Below, piece after piece: positions 1 to 5,532 of a DNA stretch of 6,794 nt. Made by a program: the position numbers and the translations under genes. Origin of the DNA: SOIA01 sp050116035 (GTDB lineage: Bacteria > Acidobacteriota > Aminicenantia > Aminicenantales > Aminicenantaceae); NCBI GenBank assembly GCA_050116035.1, contig JASFPJ010000179.1, positions 1 through 6,794 of the forward strand, given 5' to 3'. The notes below the pieces were generated by a model. That model worked only from the letters and a program-made list of their open reading frames with translations, was not told where the DNA came from and searched no databases. Numbering within the stretch: position 1 is the stretch's first letter; every line of letters starts with the position of its first letter.

Positions 1-1777
1 AGTCAAAATCTTCAAAATCCTCACCGAGCTCATCTTTGAAGACTTCTTCATGGAAAAAATCCATAAAAACCTCAAACATCGCGGGCTCCATTCCTGAAGA
101 CATCATCAAATCCCAGCCTTTGATTCCTCTCAGTACTTCCTCTAAGTTTCCGTTGACTCCTTCGATTTCCTTGAGAACAGGAAGAATCAGTTCTCCCTTC
201 TTGGTATACACATCATTTTGTATTATCTTAAAGGATTCGATATCGTGTTTTTCCTTCTGGAGAAGGAGTTCCACAATCCTGTCTGCCCGAAAGGAAACAT
301 CCCAGTCGAAGCTCATATAATGGGGAAAATCGTCTGAAATCATTTTGTTGTTAGCAGTAACGATAAACCCTTCTTTTGGATTCAAAAAATTCGGTTTCTT
401 GTCCTCATCCAGGAATCCGTTCCACTGGCCGTTCTTTTGCCAACCAGGAAAAGGATAAAGAGCCGCATTCGCAGACCTCAAAGGAATATTACCGCTCATG
501 TAATATCCGATATCCCCCTTCTTATCTGCGTAAACAAAATTCTGCGATGGAGCATCGAAGAGGGCCAGAGCATGCGAAAACTCCTGCCAATTCTGGGCTC
601 TGTTGAGGAGATAGAATGCCTCCATGGTCCTTCCCCCCTCATAAATGGTCCAGCTCAAGGAAAGAGGTTTTTGACTCTCGATAACAATGGGGGTAACTAC
701 CGGACCTCGTTCTGTCCAGAGGACATCTATTTCTTCAGCCCTTCTCCTTCCTTTGATCTTGATTACCTCTTTCTTGATGAAGAGGGGCTTCCATTCCCCA
801 TTATCCCTGTACATATCTCCGGTATCGTTGAGCTCTTCTATATACAGGTCCTGGACATCAACTGCGGAATTCGTCACACCCCAAGCGATGGATTCGTTGT
901 GTCCGATAATGACGAAGGGAACACCTGGAATCGAAACACCGATGGCATTCACATCTGGACAATTCAGATGAATTTCATACCAAATCGGAGGGAGGCTGAT
1001 TTCCAGATGCGGATCATTGGCCAAGAGAGGCTTTCCGGATTCAGTCCGGCTGCCCGAGAGAACCCAGCTGTTACTCCCCTGGAATGGAACAGGGGGCAGG
1101 ACATGGGATATCATGGTTTTTTCAGTTTCGGAAGGGGGAAAGGGAATTCCCTCCTCTAGAATCTGGAAAGCTTTCTCCGCTCCAAGCTTTTTCACCAGAT
1201 TGCCTCTCACCACTTCACTCCGGTAGTCCGGGCAGAGAAGAAGGGCCATAACTTCTTTGATGATGAGAGAATCCAGAGGAGTCCAGGGTTGAGGACGGTA
1301 GCGTAAAACAAGGAACTCAAGCGGCCAGTTCAACCGGCGTGAGTCCATCCAGGAATTGATGCCCTCACTGTATGCGAATATCAGTTCTTTCATTTCAGGC
1401 GAGAGTTTTTCAAAATCCCGCAACGCAGCCTCTCCAAGACCCATATTCCTCATGAACTTATCTCTCTCCAGGGCCGCTTCTCCTAAAACCTCAGAAAGTC
1501 TGCCTAAACCGGCTCTCCGGGTGAGTTCCATCTGCCACATCCGCTCATGCGCATGCATGAAGCCACAGGCGAAAAAAAGATCTTTTTCGTTCTGGGCAAA
1601 GATATGAGGAACTCCCCATTTATCGACGACTATCCTCACTTCTTCTTCCATGCCATCGAGCAAGATTCTTCCTTTCATCTTCGGAGCAGAATAAAAGACG
1701 TGAATCAGGATAAAAAGCATAAAACCCAAGAAAAGAGAGAAGACAGAAATTAGAGAGATCTTAAAAATTTTTTTCAT
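1..1777 (-). CDS. Penicillin-acylase-family Ntn hydrolase precursor (C-terminus beyond window edge)
   Basis: This is a periplasmic or membrane-anchored amide hydrolase of the penicillin G acylase / cephalosporin acylase / AHL acylase family (penicillin amidase, PF01804). Reading the minus strand from the ATG at 1777 gives 592 uninterrupted codons to the window edge. Family members are often near 800 residues, so about 200 C-terminal residues are missing. Residues 5-28 form one hydrophobic segment after a KKIFK start: a signal peptide or anchor without a lipobox. The alpha-chain part has GVPHIFA (55-61) and HAHERMWQMELTRRAGLGRLSE (75-96 region). The predicted autocleavage site is QG/SNSW, giving Ser235 as the N-terminal nucleophile of the beta chain. 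Counted from Ser235, Asp307 and Asp310 fall at beta73 and beta76, the calcium ligands of E. coli penicillin acylase. His257 falls at beta23, as in cephalosporin and AHL acylases. Asn476/477 in TANNKM suits the oxyanion-hole Asn. The start overlaps the upstream stop codon. The true substrate (beta-lactam, acyl-homoserine lactone, peptide or other amide) cannot be told. Confidence 0.93.
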   Translation of the reverse strand, partial: MKKIFKISLISVFSLFLGFMLFILIHVFYSAPKMKGRILLDGMEEEVRIVVDKWGVPHIFAQNEKDLFFACGFMHAHERMWQMELTRRAGLGRLSEVLGEAALERDKFMRNMGLGEAALRDFEKLSPEMKELIFAYSEGINSWMDSRRLNWPLEFLVLRYRPQPWTPLDSLIIKEVMALLLCPDYRSEVVRGNLVKKLGAEKAFQILEEGIPFPPSETEKTMISHVLPPVPFQGSNSWVLSGSRTESGKPLLANDPHLEISLPPIWYEIHLNCPDVNAIGVSIPGVPFVIIGHNESIAWGVTNSAVDVQDLYIEELNDTGDMYRDNGEWKPLFIKKEVIKIKGRRRAEEIDVLWTERGPVVTPIVIESQKPLSLSWTIYEGGRTMEAFYLLNRAQNWQEFSHALALFDAPSQNFVYADKKGDIGYYMSGNIPLRSANAALYPFPGWQKNGQWNGFLDEDKKPNFLNPKEGFIVTANNKMISDDFPHYMSFDWDVSFRADRIVELLLQKEKHDIESFKIIQNDVYTKKGELILPVLKEIEGVNGNLEEVLRGIKGWDLMMSSGMEPAMFEVFMDFFHEEVFKDELGEDFEDFD

Positions 1778-1779
1778 CA
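1775..1779 (-). promoter_or_regulatory. Stop/start overlap TGATG (translational coupling)
   Basis: The TGA stop of the binding-protein gene (1779-1777) shares one base with the ATG start of the acylase gene (1777-1775). The bases just upstream carry no purine-rich Shine-Dalgarno sequence, only CT-rich sequence followed by a T run. The acylase is therefore probably translated by ribosomes terminating on the upstream gene. The overlap is directly visible; the coupling is inferred. Confidence 0.7.
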
Positions 1780-2775
1780 AAAATCAGAGAGAGGCTGTGA
1801 ATTTTCCTCAGATTTGAGAATTTCATCCGCTTTATTCAAAAACTCATCCGAAAACTCAATACCCTGCTTTTCTGCTGCCAACAAATTCAGGTGGATTCTC
1901 ACTTTGCTCATGGATTGAATAGGTATATCCGCAGGATCCTCGCCGTTTTTAACTCGAATGGCTATTTCTCCTGTGGTGTATCCCATTTCAGAAAAATCCC
2001 AGCCCAGAGCTGCGCAGGCTCCAAGTCGGGTGGAGAGAAGAAATCCGCCAAAAAGAGGAACGGAATTTTCCCCTGCCACGTTTCCCACATCCTGGAAGGA
2101 TTCATTGATCGTGTTGTCTGATATTTGATAGATGGCATCAATTTTTTTATTGATCAAAACCTGAGCCGAATGCAAAACCTGACTCTTGTTCGCGATGGGA
2201 ACATCCACGATTTCCAAGCTGACTTTTTTCCCTTCTTCCCGAGCCAATTCCAGGTAAAATTCTGAATTGATCTCTGAGGGTGTCCATAAGGTTCCTAATC
2301 TTTTTGCGCCTGGAATGGTTTCTTTGATAAACAGTAAACTCTGTCGTATGGGGCCTCTTGAAGCCACTCCTGTGACCGTTCTCATGTGGTCCTGGGCAGA
2401 TCTCCCCGCACCAGCCAGATAAGGATTGGCCACTGATGAGAATATAATCGGAATTTCATGCGTCGCAATCAGAGCGGCTTGAAGACATGGAGTGGAAAGG
2501 GCAACGATCATGTCCACATCCATTTCAACAAATTCCTGAGCTATCCTCTGGATTTCAGGAGTGCTTCCGTTTCCGTTCCTTATTTCGAGTTGGATATTCA
2601 CACCGTCTTGGAAACCATTATCCCACAGAGCCTGAATCACCCCCTTGCGGACTTCATTCAGATGAGGAGCATCGTTAAACTGAAAAATCCCTATAGTGTA
2701 CAAATTTTCATTGTTTTTCTTTCCACAAAAGAAAAGGGATAGAGAGAGTAGAAGAAGAGCAACGAATTTTTTCAT
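1777..2775 (-). CDS. ABC transporter substrate-binding protein, PF04392 family (lipoprotein-like)
   Basis: This 332-residue protein is a periplasmic-type binding protein of the ABC_sub_bind family (PF04392; TrpX/YtrX-like proteins, some linked to tryptophan or tyrosine uptake). Residues 1-16 are a signal peptide (MKK, then a Leu-rich core). Cys17 is followed by GKKNNEN, as in a lipoprotein, but Phe at -1 is unusual for a lipobox. The first lobe starts at YTIGIFQF (26-33), continues with HLNEVRKGVIQAL (38-50) and has VDMIVALSTPCLQAA (87-101). The second lobe starts near KRLGTLWTPSEINSE (158-172), then has KIDAIYQISDNTI (211-223), VPLFGG (239-244), LGACAALGWDFSEMGYTTGE (251-270) and PADIPI (281-286). 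Length and order match the family. Ligand identity cannot be read from sequence. No permease or ATPase gene lies next to it in the window; the next gene in the transcript is the acylase. The ATG start places the signal peptide correctly. Confidence 0.92.
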   Translation of the reverse strand: MKKFVALLLLSLSLFFCGKKNNENLYTIGIFQFNDAPHLNEVRKGVIQALWDNGFQDGVNIQLEIRNGNGSTPEIQRIAQEFVEMDVDMIVALSTPCLQAALIATHEIPIIFSSVANPYLAGAGRSAQDHMRTVTGVASRGPIRQSLLFIKETIPGAKRLGTLWTPSEINSEFYLELAREEGKKVSLEIVDVPIANKSQVLHSAQVLINKKIDAIYQISDNTINESFQDVGNVAGENSVPLFGGFLLSTRLGACAALGWDFSEMGYTTGEIAIRVKNGEDPADIPIQSMSKVRIHLNLLAAEKQGIEFSDEFLNKADEILKSEENSQPLSDF

Positions 2776-2801
2776 GGATTTGTGCCTACTTTGACCTAAT
2801 C

Positions 2802-2830
2802 ATATTAATCCAAAAGTATATCTCGAGCAA
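2802..2830 (-). promoter_or_regulatory. Weak candidate promoter for the binding protein-acylase operon
   Basis: On the minus strand, TTGCTC (2830-2825) and TAATAT (2807-2802) are separated by 17 bases. They match 3 of 6 and 4 of 6 sigma70 consensus bases. An overlapping TATGAT (2804-2799) is a better -10 alone but lacks a well-placed -35. Transcription would begin about 20 bases before the ATG at 2775, where TAGG is a poor Shine-Dalgarno candidate. The site lies outside the repeat block. Confidence 0.3.
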
Positions 2831-2904
2831 TTTATTTTAGCAAGTTTCAGGAGGCCGGACGAGTTGGGGACAGGCCCAAAAAAAAGGAAAAAAGAGGACA
2901 GGCT

Positions 2905-2969
2905 CCTTTTTCAGGGATTGTCCCTCTTATCTAAAAAAGGGACCTGTTGTGCGTACTCAGTGATTAGGT
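2905..2969 (+). repeat. Left arm of imperfect inverted repeat
   Basis: Read on the minus strand from its inner end, this arm goes ACCTAATCACTGAGTA, then a GGTCCCTTTTTT block, then GGGACAATCCC and a Gly-like GAAAAAGG tail. The same order of blocks appears on the plus strand in 3141-3207. The strongest match is the inner end: AGTGATTAGGT (2959-2969) against ACCTAATTACT (3141-3151), 10 of 11 bases. The arms then diverge with small indels, so the pair is old or loosely selected. Confidence 0.6.
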
Positions 2970-2983
2970 AACATTTTTTGGAT

Positions 2984-3011
2984 GTCATTGCGAGCGAAGC
3001 GCGGCAATCTC
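2984..3011 (+). repeat. 28-bp dispersed palindromic repeat, copy 1
   Basis: The unit runs from GTCATTGCGAGCGAAGCG to CAATCTC. It matches the reverse complement of copy 3 at 26 of 28 positions, with the first 18 and last 7 bases identical, and copy 2 at 22 of 28. ATTGC and GCAAT at its flanks can pair into a small hairpin. Very similar GTCATTGCGAG...CAATCTC units are known as high-copy intergenic repeats in many bacterial genomes. Confidence 0.8.
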
Positions 3012-3024
3012 ATAAAAGGCCAAT

Positions 3025-3052
3025 ATCATTGCGAACGGAGTGACGCAATCTC
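3025..3052 (+). repeat. 28-bp dispersed palindromic repeat, copy 2
   Basis: This copy is in the same orientation as copy 1 and differs at about 6 of 28 positions. The differences partly preserve the hairpin: ATTGCG and CGCAAT form a 6-base stem here. The preceding 11 bases CCAATATCATT (3020-3030) recur exactly at 3118-3128, where a strongly decayed fourth copy may follow. Confidence 0.75.
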
Positions 3053-3079
3053 ACATATGCAAATACACTTTATTCATAC

Positions 3080-3107
3080 GAGATTGACACGCTTCGCTCG
3101 CAATGAC
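3080..3107 (-). repeat. 28-bp dispersed palindromic repeat, copy 3 (inverted)
   Basis: Read on the minus strand this is GTCATTGCGAGCGAAGCG, then TGT and CAATCTC, only two bases different from copy 1. Copies 1 and 3 therefore bound a 124-base inverted repeat (2984-3107) with copy 2 inside it. A transcript crossing the region could fold into a long stem. Confidence 0.8.
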
Positions 3108-3140
3108 ATTCCTGCCACCAATATCATTACAAAGAGCGGC

Positions 3141-3207
3141 ACCTAATTACTAAGTATAAAGGCCTGCCCCCTTTTTTCTTTGGGACTGACCCCATTTTCT
3201 TTTTTTG
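3141..3207 (-). repeat. Right arm of imperfect inverted repeat
   Basis: On the plus strand this arm runs ACCTAATTACTAAGTA, GGCCTGCCCCCTTTTTT, GGGACTGACCCC, then a T-rich stretch ending in GG. It mirrors the left arm (2905-2969) block by block. Its outer end lies 15 bases before the DUF72 start codon and contains the candidate -35 hexamer of that gene. Confidence 0.6.
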
Positions 3208-3214
3208 GTAAAAT
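3186..3214 (+). promoter_or_regulatory. Candidate promoter for DUF72-lysA, overlapping the repeat edge
   Basis: CTGACC (3186-3191; 4 of 6 to TTGACA) lies exactly 17 bases before TAAAAT (3209-3214; 5 of 6 to TATAAT). The -35 is part of the GGGACTGACCCC repeat unit. A start site 7-9 bases after the -10 would fall at about 3221-3223, on or next to the ATG. No Shine-Dalgarno sequence precedes that ATG, so a leaderless or nearly leaderless mRNA is plausible. This is pattern matching only. Confidence 0.45.
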
Positions 3215-3222
3215 AAACCTCG

Positions 3223-4149
3223 ATGGCCCTTTATTACACAGGCACGGCTGGCTGGAGCTATAAAGACTGGGAGGGCATCGTCTATCCAGAGAAAAAACCA
3301 CAGGGATTCCATCCACTCCTCCTGCTGGCTCAGTACATCAATATCGTCGAAATCAACAGCACATTTTACAGGCCACCTGCAATCCAAATGTCACTCTCCT
3401 GGATCAAAAGAGTCGGAAACTATCCTGAGTTTCTTTTCTCAGTCAAGCTCCATCAAGTCTTCACGCACAAAAGAAAAGAATTCACGCAGAAAGATATTGA
3501 CGATTTCAAGTTTGGCATCGAACCACTCCGAGCAAAAAACAGGCTCGCGGCTATCCTGATTCAATTTCCCTGGTCATTCATCCATACGTCCGCTCACGTT
3601 GAATATTTGATCAATCTATTCAAATCATTCGCCGATTTTCCACTGGCTCTGGAAGTGAGACACTCCTCCTGGGACACCCAGAATTTTTATACACTTTTGA
3701 CTGAACACCGTGTTTGTTTCTGCAACATCGACCAGCCGATATTCCGCAATTCGATCAAACCCAGTTCCATCAGCACCAATCCCGAATTTTCCTACGTCAG
3801 ACTTCATGGACGAAACTACACGAACTGGTTTAAAAAAGATGCCGGCCGAGATGAACGGTACAACTATCTCTACACGAAACAGGAGCTCGAAGACTGGATA
3901 AAAAGAATAAAGGAACTGGGTAATCAAAGCAAAAAGGTGCTTGTCATCACCAACAACCATTATAGAGGACAGGCGCTGGCCAATGCTCTCCAGATCAAAA
4001 ACATGATCACGGAAGAAAAACTGGATATTCCCTTCCCTCTTCTCAAACAGTATCCTGTTCTGAAAGAAATCGTTGAAAAAATCAGGAGCGGACAGCTCGA
4101 CCTGTTTGAAGAAGAGGAGGTAGAAGAAAAAAAAGAAAAACAAGACTAA
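3223..4149 (+). CDS. DUF72 (YecE-like) family protein
   Basis: This 308-residue protein belongs to the DUF72 / YecE family (PF01904), which has a TIM-barrel-like fold and no agreed biochemical function. Signature stretches appear in the expected order: YTGTAGWSYKDW (5-16), VEINSTFYRPP (42-52), QFPWSF (114-119), LEVRHSSW (143-150), YVRLHGRN (191-198) and NNHYRGQALANA (244-255). Conserved Arg, His and Asn residues in these stretches suggest a preserved pocket. The family domain ends near residue 290. The last 14 or so residues are a charged tail (EEEEVEEKKEKQD) that is probably disordered. The ATG at 3223 puts the GT.GWSY motif at its usual distance from the N-terminus, and no Shine-Dalgarno precedes it. 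The stop lies 26 bases before the lysA start, so the two genes are probably one operon. Family membership is secure; function is unknown. Confidence 0.93.
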   Translation: MALYYTGTAGWSYKDWEGIVYPEKKPQGFHPLLLLAQYINIVEINSTFYRPPAIQMSLSWIKRVGNYPEFLFSVKLHQVFTHKRKEFTQKDIDDFKFGIEPLRAKNRLAAILIQFPWSFIHTSAHVEYLINLFKSFADFPLALEVRHSSWDTQNFYTLLTEHRVCFCNIDQPIFRNSIKPSSISTNPEFSYVRLHGRNYTNWFKKDAGRDERYNYLYTKQELEDWIKRIKELGNQSKKVLVITNNHYRGQALANALQIKNMITEEKLDIPFPLLKQYPVLKEIVEKIRSGQLDLFEEEEVEEKKEKQD

Positions 4150-4162
4150 GTGTTGGCAGGCG

Positions 4163-4167
4163 AAAGG
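4163..4167 (+). promoter_or_regulatory. Ribosome binding site that sets the lysA start
   Basis: AAAGG lies 8 bases before the ATG at 4176, a normal spacing. An in-frame TTG at 4170 would sit only 2 bases after it, so the ATG is the better start. Confidence 0.6.
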
Positions 4168-4175
4168 TCTTGAAT

Positions 4176-5420
4176 ATGCACTGGTGGGAAAATAATTTTT
4201 TAAAAGCCAAAAAAGGAAAACTCTATCTCGGAAAAGAAGAAGCCTCACGAATGGCCGAAAAATACGGAACACCCCTCTTTATCTACAGCCAAAATCAGAT
4301 TCTGACAAATCTCCACACTCTGCGCAACGCTTTCGAGAAACTCACATCCCTGCAGGTCAGAGTGTACTATGCGATGAAAGCCAATCCACACTCCGGCATT
4401 TTAAAAGCCCTCAATAATGAAGGAGTATGGATTGATGCTGTTTCCCCAGGGGAAATCAATAAAGCTCTGAAAGCAGGTTTCTCTGAAGAAAAAATATTTT
4501 TCACAGGAACGAGCGTGAGCTCTGATGATCTCCGAGAAGTCTATCAGAAAAATAATCTGATCATCAATATTGACGCTGAAGAACAGCTGGAGCTCATGAA
4601 AGAAATCAGGGATAAAATGTTTAGACATAAAAAGTTCAAAGTGGCGGTGAGATGGAATCCCGGCATCGGCAGAGGATTTGACTCAAAGGCCGTTACGGCA
4701 GGAGAAAGATCATATGATGGCATCCCCATAAAATTCGGCATCGAAGAAAAAAAGGTCATAGCCATGTTTTCCAAGGCGCTTCACTTTGACTTCATTCCAA
4801 AAGGACTTCATCAACATCTCGGATCTGGCTGGACCAGACAGGACTTAGAAGCGGTTAAAAAAGCAGTCGATAAAATGATCTCTATGGCTTCCGAAATACA
4901 AAATCAAGGCTTCGAACTAGAGTTTTTAGATTTTGGTGGTGGATTTGCGCCCCGATACTCTCACCAACAGGATGATTTTCCTGTCGAGGACTATGCGCAA
5001 TACATTTGTCAGAAAATAAAGAAATCCGGATTAAAGATTAAAGCCATTGCCGTGGAGCCGGGAAAATTCCTGGTGGGAAACGCCGGGATTTTACTGGTCA
5101 GAGTGGAGTATCTCAAAAAAAGTTACAATAACACCTTTGCTTGTGTGAATGCAGGAACATTCAACACCGTTCCACGACCTGCCATTTATTCTGAGGCTCA
5201 TCATCATATAGTCAACTGTTCTCATCTGGATTCTGGCAGGATGGAGAAAGTGACTGTCGCCGGAAATCTCTGTGAGGCGGGAGATATATTCGGAAAAGAA
5301 ATGGTAATGCCTCTGCCAAAGAGAGGCGATATCCTGGCTGTGCTCAATGCCGGTGCTTATTGCAGCAGCATGGCATCAAACTTCAACCTGAGAGACATAC
5401 CGAAGGAAATACTGATTTAA
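4176..5420 (+). CDS. lysA: Diaminopimelate decarboxylase-like PLP enzyme (fold type III)
   Basis: The product (414 residues from the ATG at 4176) is predicted to decarboxylate meso-diaminopimelate to L-lysine, the last step of lysine synthesis, in the cytoplasm. It is a fold type III PLP enzyme: an alanine-racemase-like barrel followed by a beta domain. Visible motifs are YYAMKANPH with the PLP lysine at Lys68, HQHLGSG (212-218), DFGGGFAPRY (252-261) for phosphate binding, AVEPGKF (292-298), RPAIY (334-338), NLCEAGDIF (364-372) with the interface Cys366, and GAYCSSMASNFN (393-404) with Tyr395. Length is typical. Two points are unusual: EPGK replaces the usual EPGR, whose Arg helps hold substrate carboxylate, and NAGTFNTVPRPAIY replaces the usual AGMNDL-RPALY type. 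The enzyme could therefore be a divergent LysA or a relative acting on another amino acid, but the retained CE.GD and RPA.Y motifs favour LysA. It is encoded 26 bases after the DUF72 gene. Confidence 0.88.
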   Translation: MHWWENNFLKAKKGKLYLGKEEASRMAEKYGTPLFIYSQNQILTNLHTLRNAFEKLTSLQVRVYYAMKANPHSGILKALNNEGVWIDAVSPGEINKALKAGFSEEKIFFTGTSVSSDDLREVYQKNNLIINIDAEEQLELMKEIRDKMFRHKKFKVAVRWNPGIGRGFDSKAVTAGERSYDGIPIKFGIEEKKVIAMFSKALHFDFIPKGLHQHLGSGWTRQDLEAVKKAVDKMISMASEIQNQGFELEFLDFGGGFAPRYSHQQDDFPVEDYAQYICQKIKKSGLKIKAIAVEPGKFLVGNAGILLVRVEYLKKSYNNTFACVNAGTFNTVPRPAIYSEAHHHIVNCSHLDSGRMEKVTVAGNLCEAGDIFGKEMVMPLPKRGDILAVLNAGAYCSSMASNFNLRDIPKEILI

Positions 5421-5430
5421 CCAGCCATTT

Positions 5431-5450
5431 AAAAACCTGAAAAAACCTGA
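5431..5450 (+). repeat. Short tandem repeat after lysA
   Basis: Two exact tandem copies of AAAAACCTGA lie 11 bases after the lysA stop, followed by a run of seven A bases. The rest of the 112-base convergent gap (5421-5532) shows no gene and no clear stem-plus-T-run terminator for either flanking gene. Confidence 0.6.
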
Positions 5451-5532
5451 CAAAAAAACGGAATTTCCATCCCTCGCACGCAGGAGAAATGCCACTGTCA
5501 AGGCCACAAAACTGAGAAGGTTCTGCAAAGTC

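Larger units (their letters stand above)
2866..3207. repeat. Composite palindromic repeat element filling the divergent intergenic region
   Basis: The 447-base gap between the divergent genes (2776-3222) contains no convincing gene and is mostly repeats. GGGAC/GTCCC-type units, joined by A-rich or T-rich runs, occur at 2866-2877 (GGGGACAGGCCC), 2894-2906 (GAGGACAGGCTCC), 2913-2925 (AGGGATTGTCCCT), 2939-2947 (GGGACCTGT), 3161-3171 (GGCCTGCCCCC) and 3182-3193 (GGGACTGACCCC). The outer segments are inverted relative to each other, and a second repeat family occupies the centre. This resembles REP/MITE-like non-coding mobile repeats. No transposase is present in the window. Confidence 0.75.

Noticed and set aside
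36..1753. Plus-strand open frames of 68-240 codons
   Set aside because: They lie antisense to the continuous acylase frame, and their translations show low-complexity, family-less sequence.
2984..3107. Possible CRISPR array from three 28-bp repeats
   Set aside because: One copy is inverted, the intervals are 13 and 27 bases, the copies differ by up to 6 bases, and no cas gene is present. Dispersed palindromic repeats explain it better.
2776..3222. Small RNA or tRNA gene in the intergenic region
   Set aside because: I saw no tRNA-like cloverleaf or known RNA motif. The structure visible is accounted for by the palindromic repeats.
3127..3387. 86-codon minus-strand frame crossing the repeat edge and DUF72 start
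   Set aside because: It overlaps conserved DUF72 N-terminal codons and repeat sequence, and shows no recognisable domain.
3625..4272. 215-codon minus-strand frame
   Set aside because: It is antisense to the DUF72 gene and the start of lysA. Its Phe-rich stretch is simply the complement of the Glu/Lys-rich DUF72 tail.
5475..5503. TTGACA-like hexamer on the minus strand in the convergent gap
   Set aside because: There is no good -10 at the right spacing and no gene downstream on that strand; transcription would run antisense into lysA.
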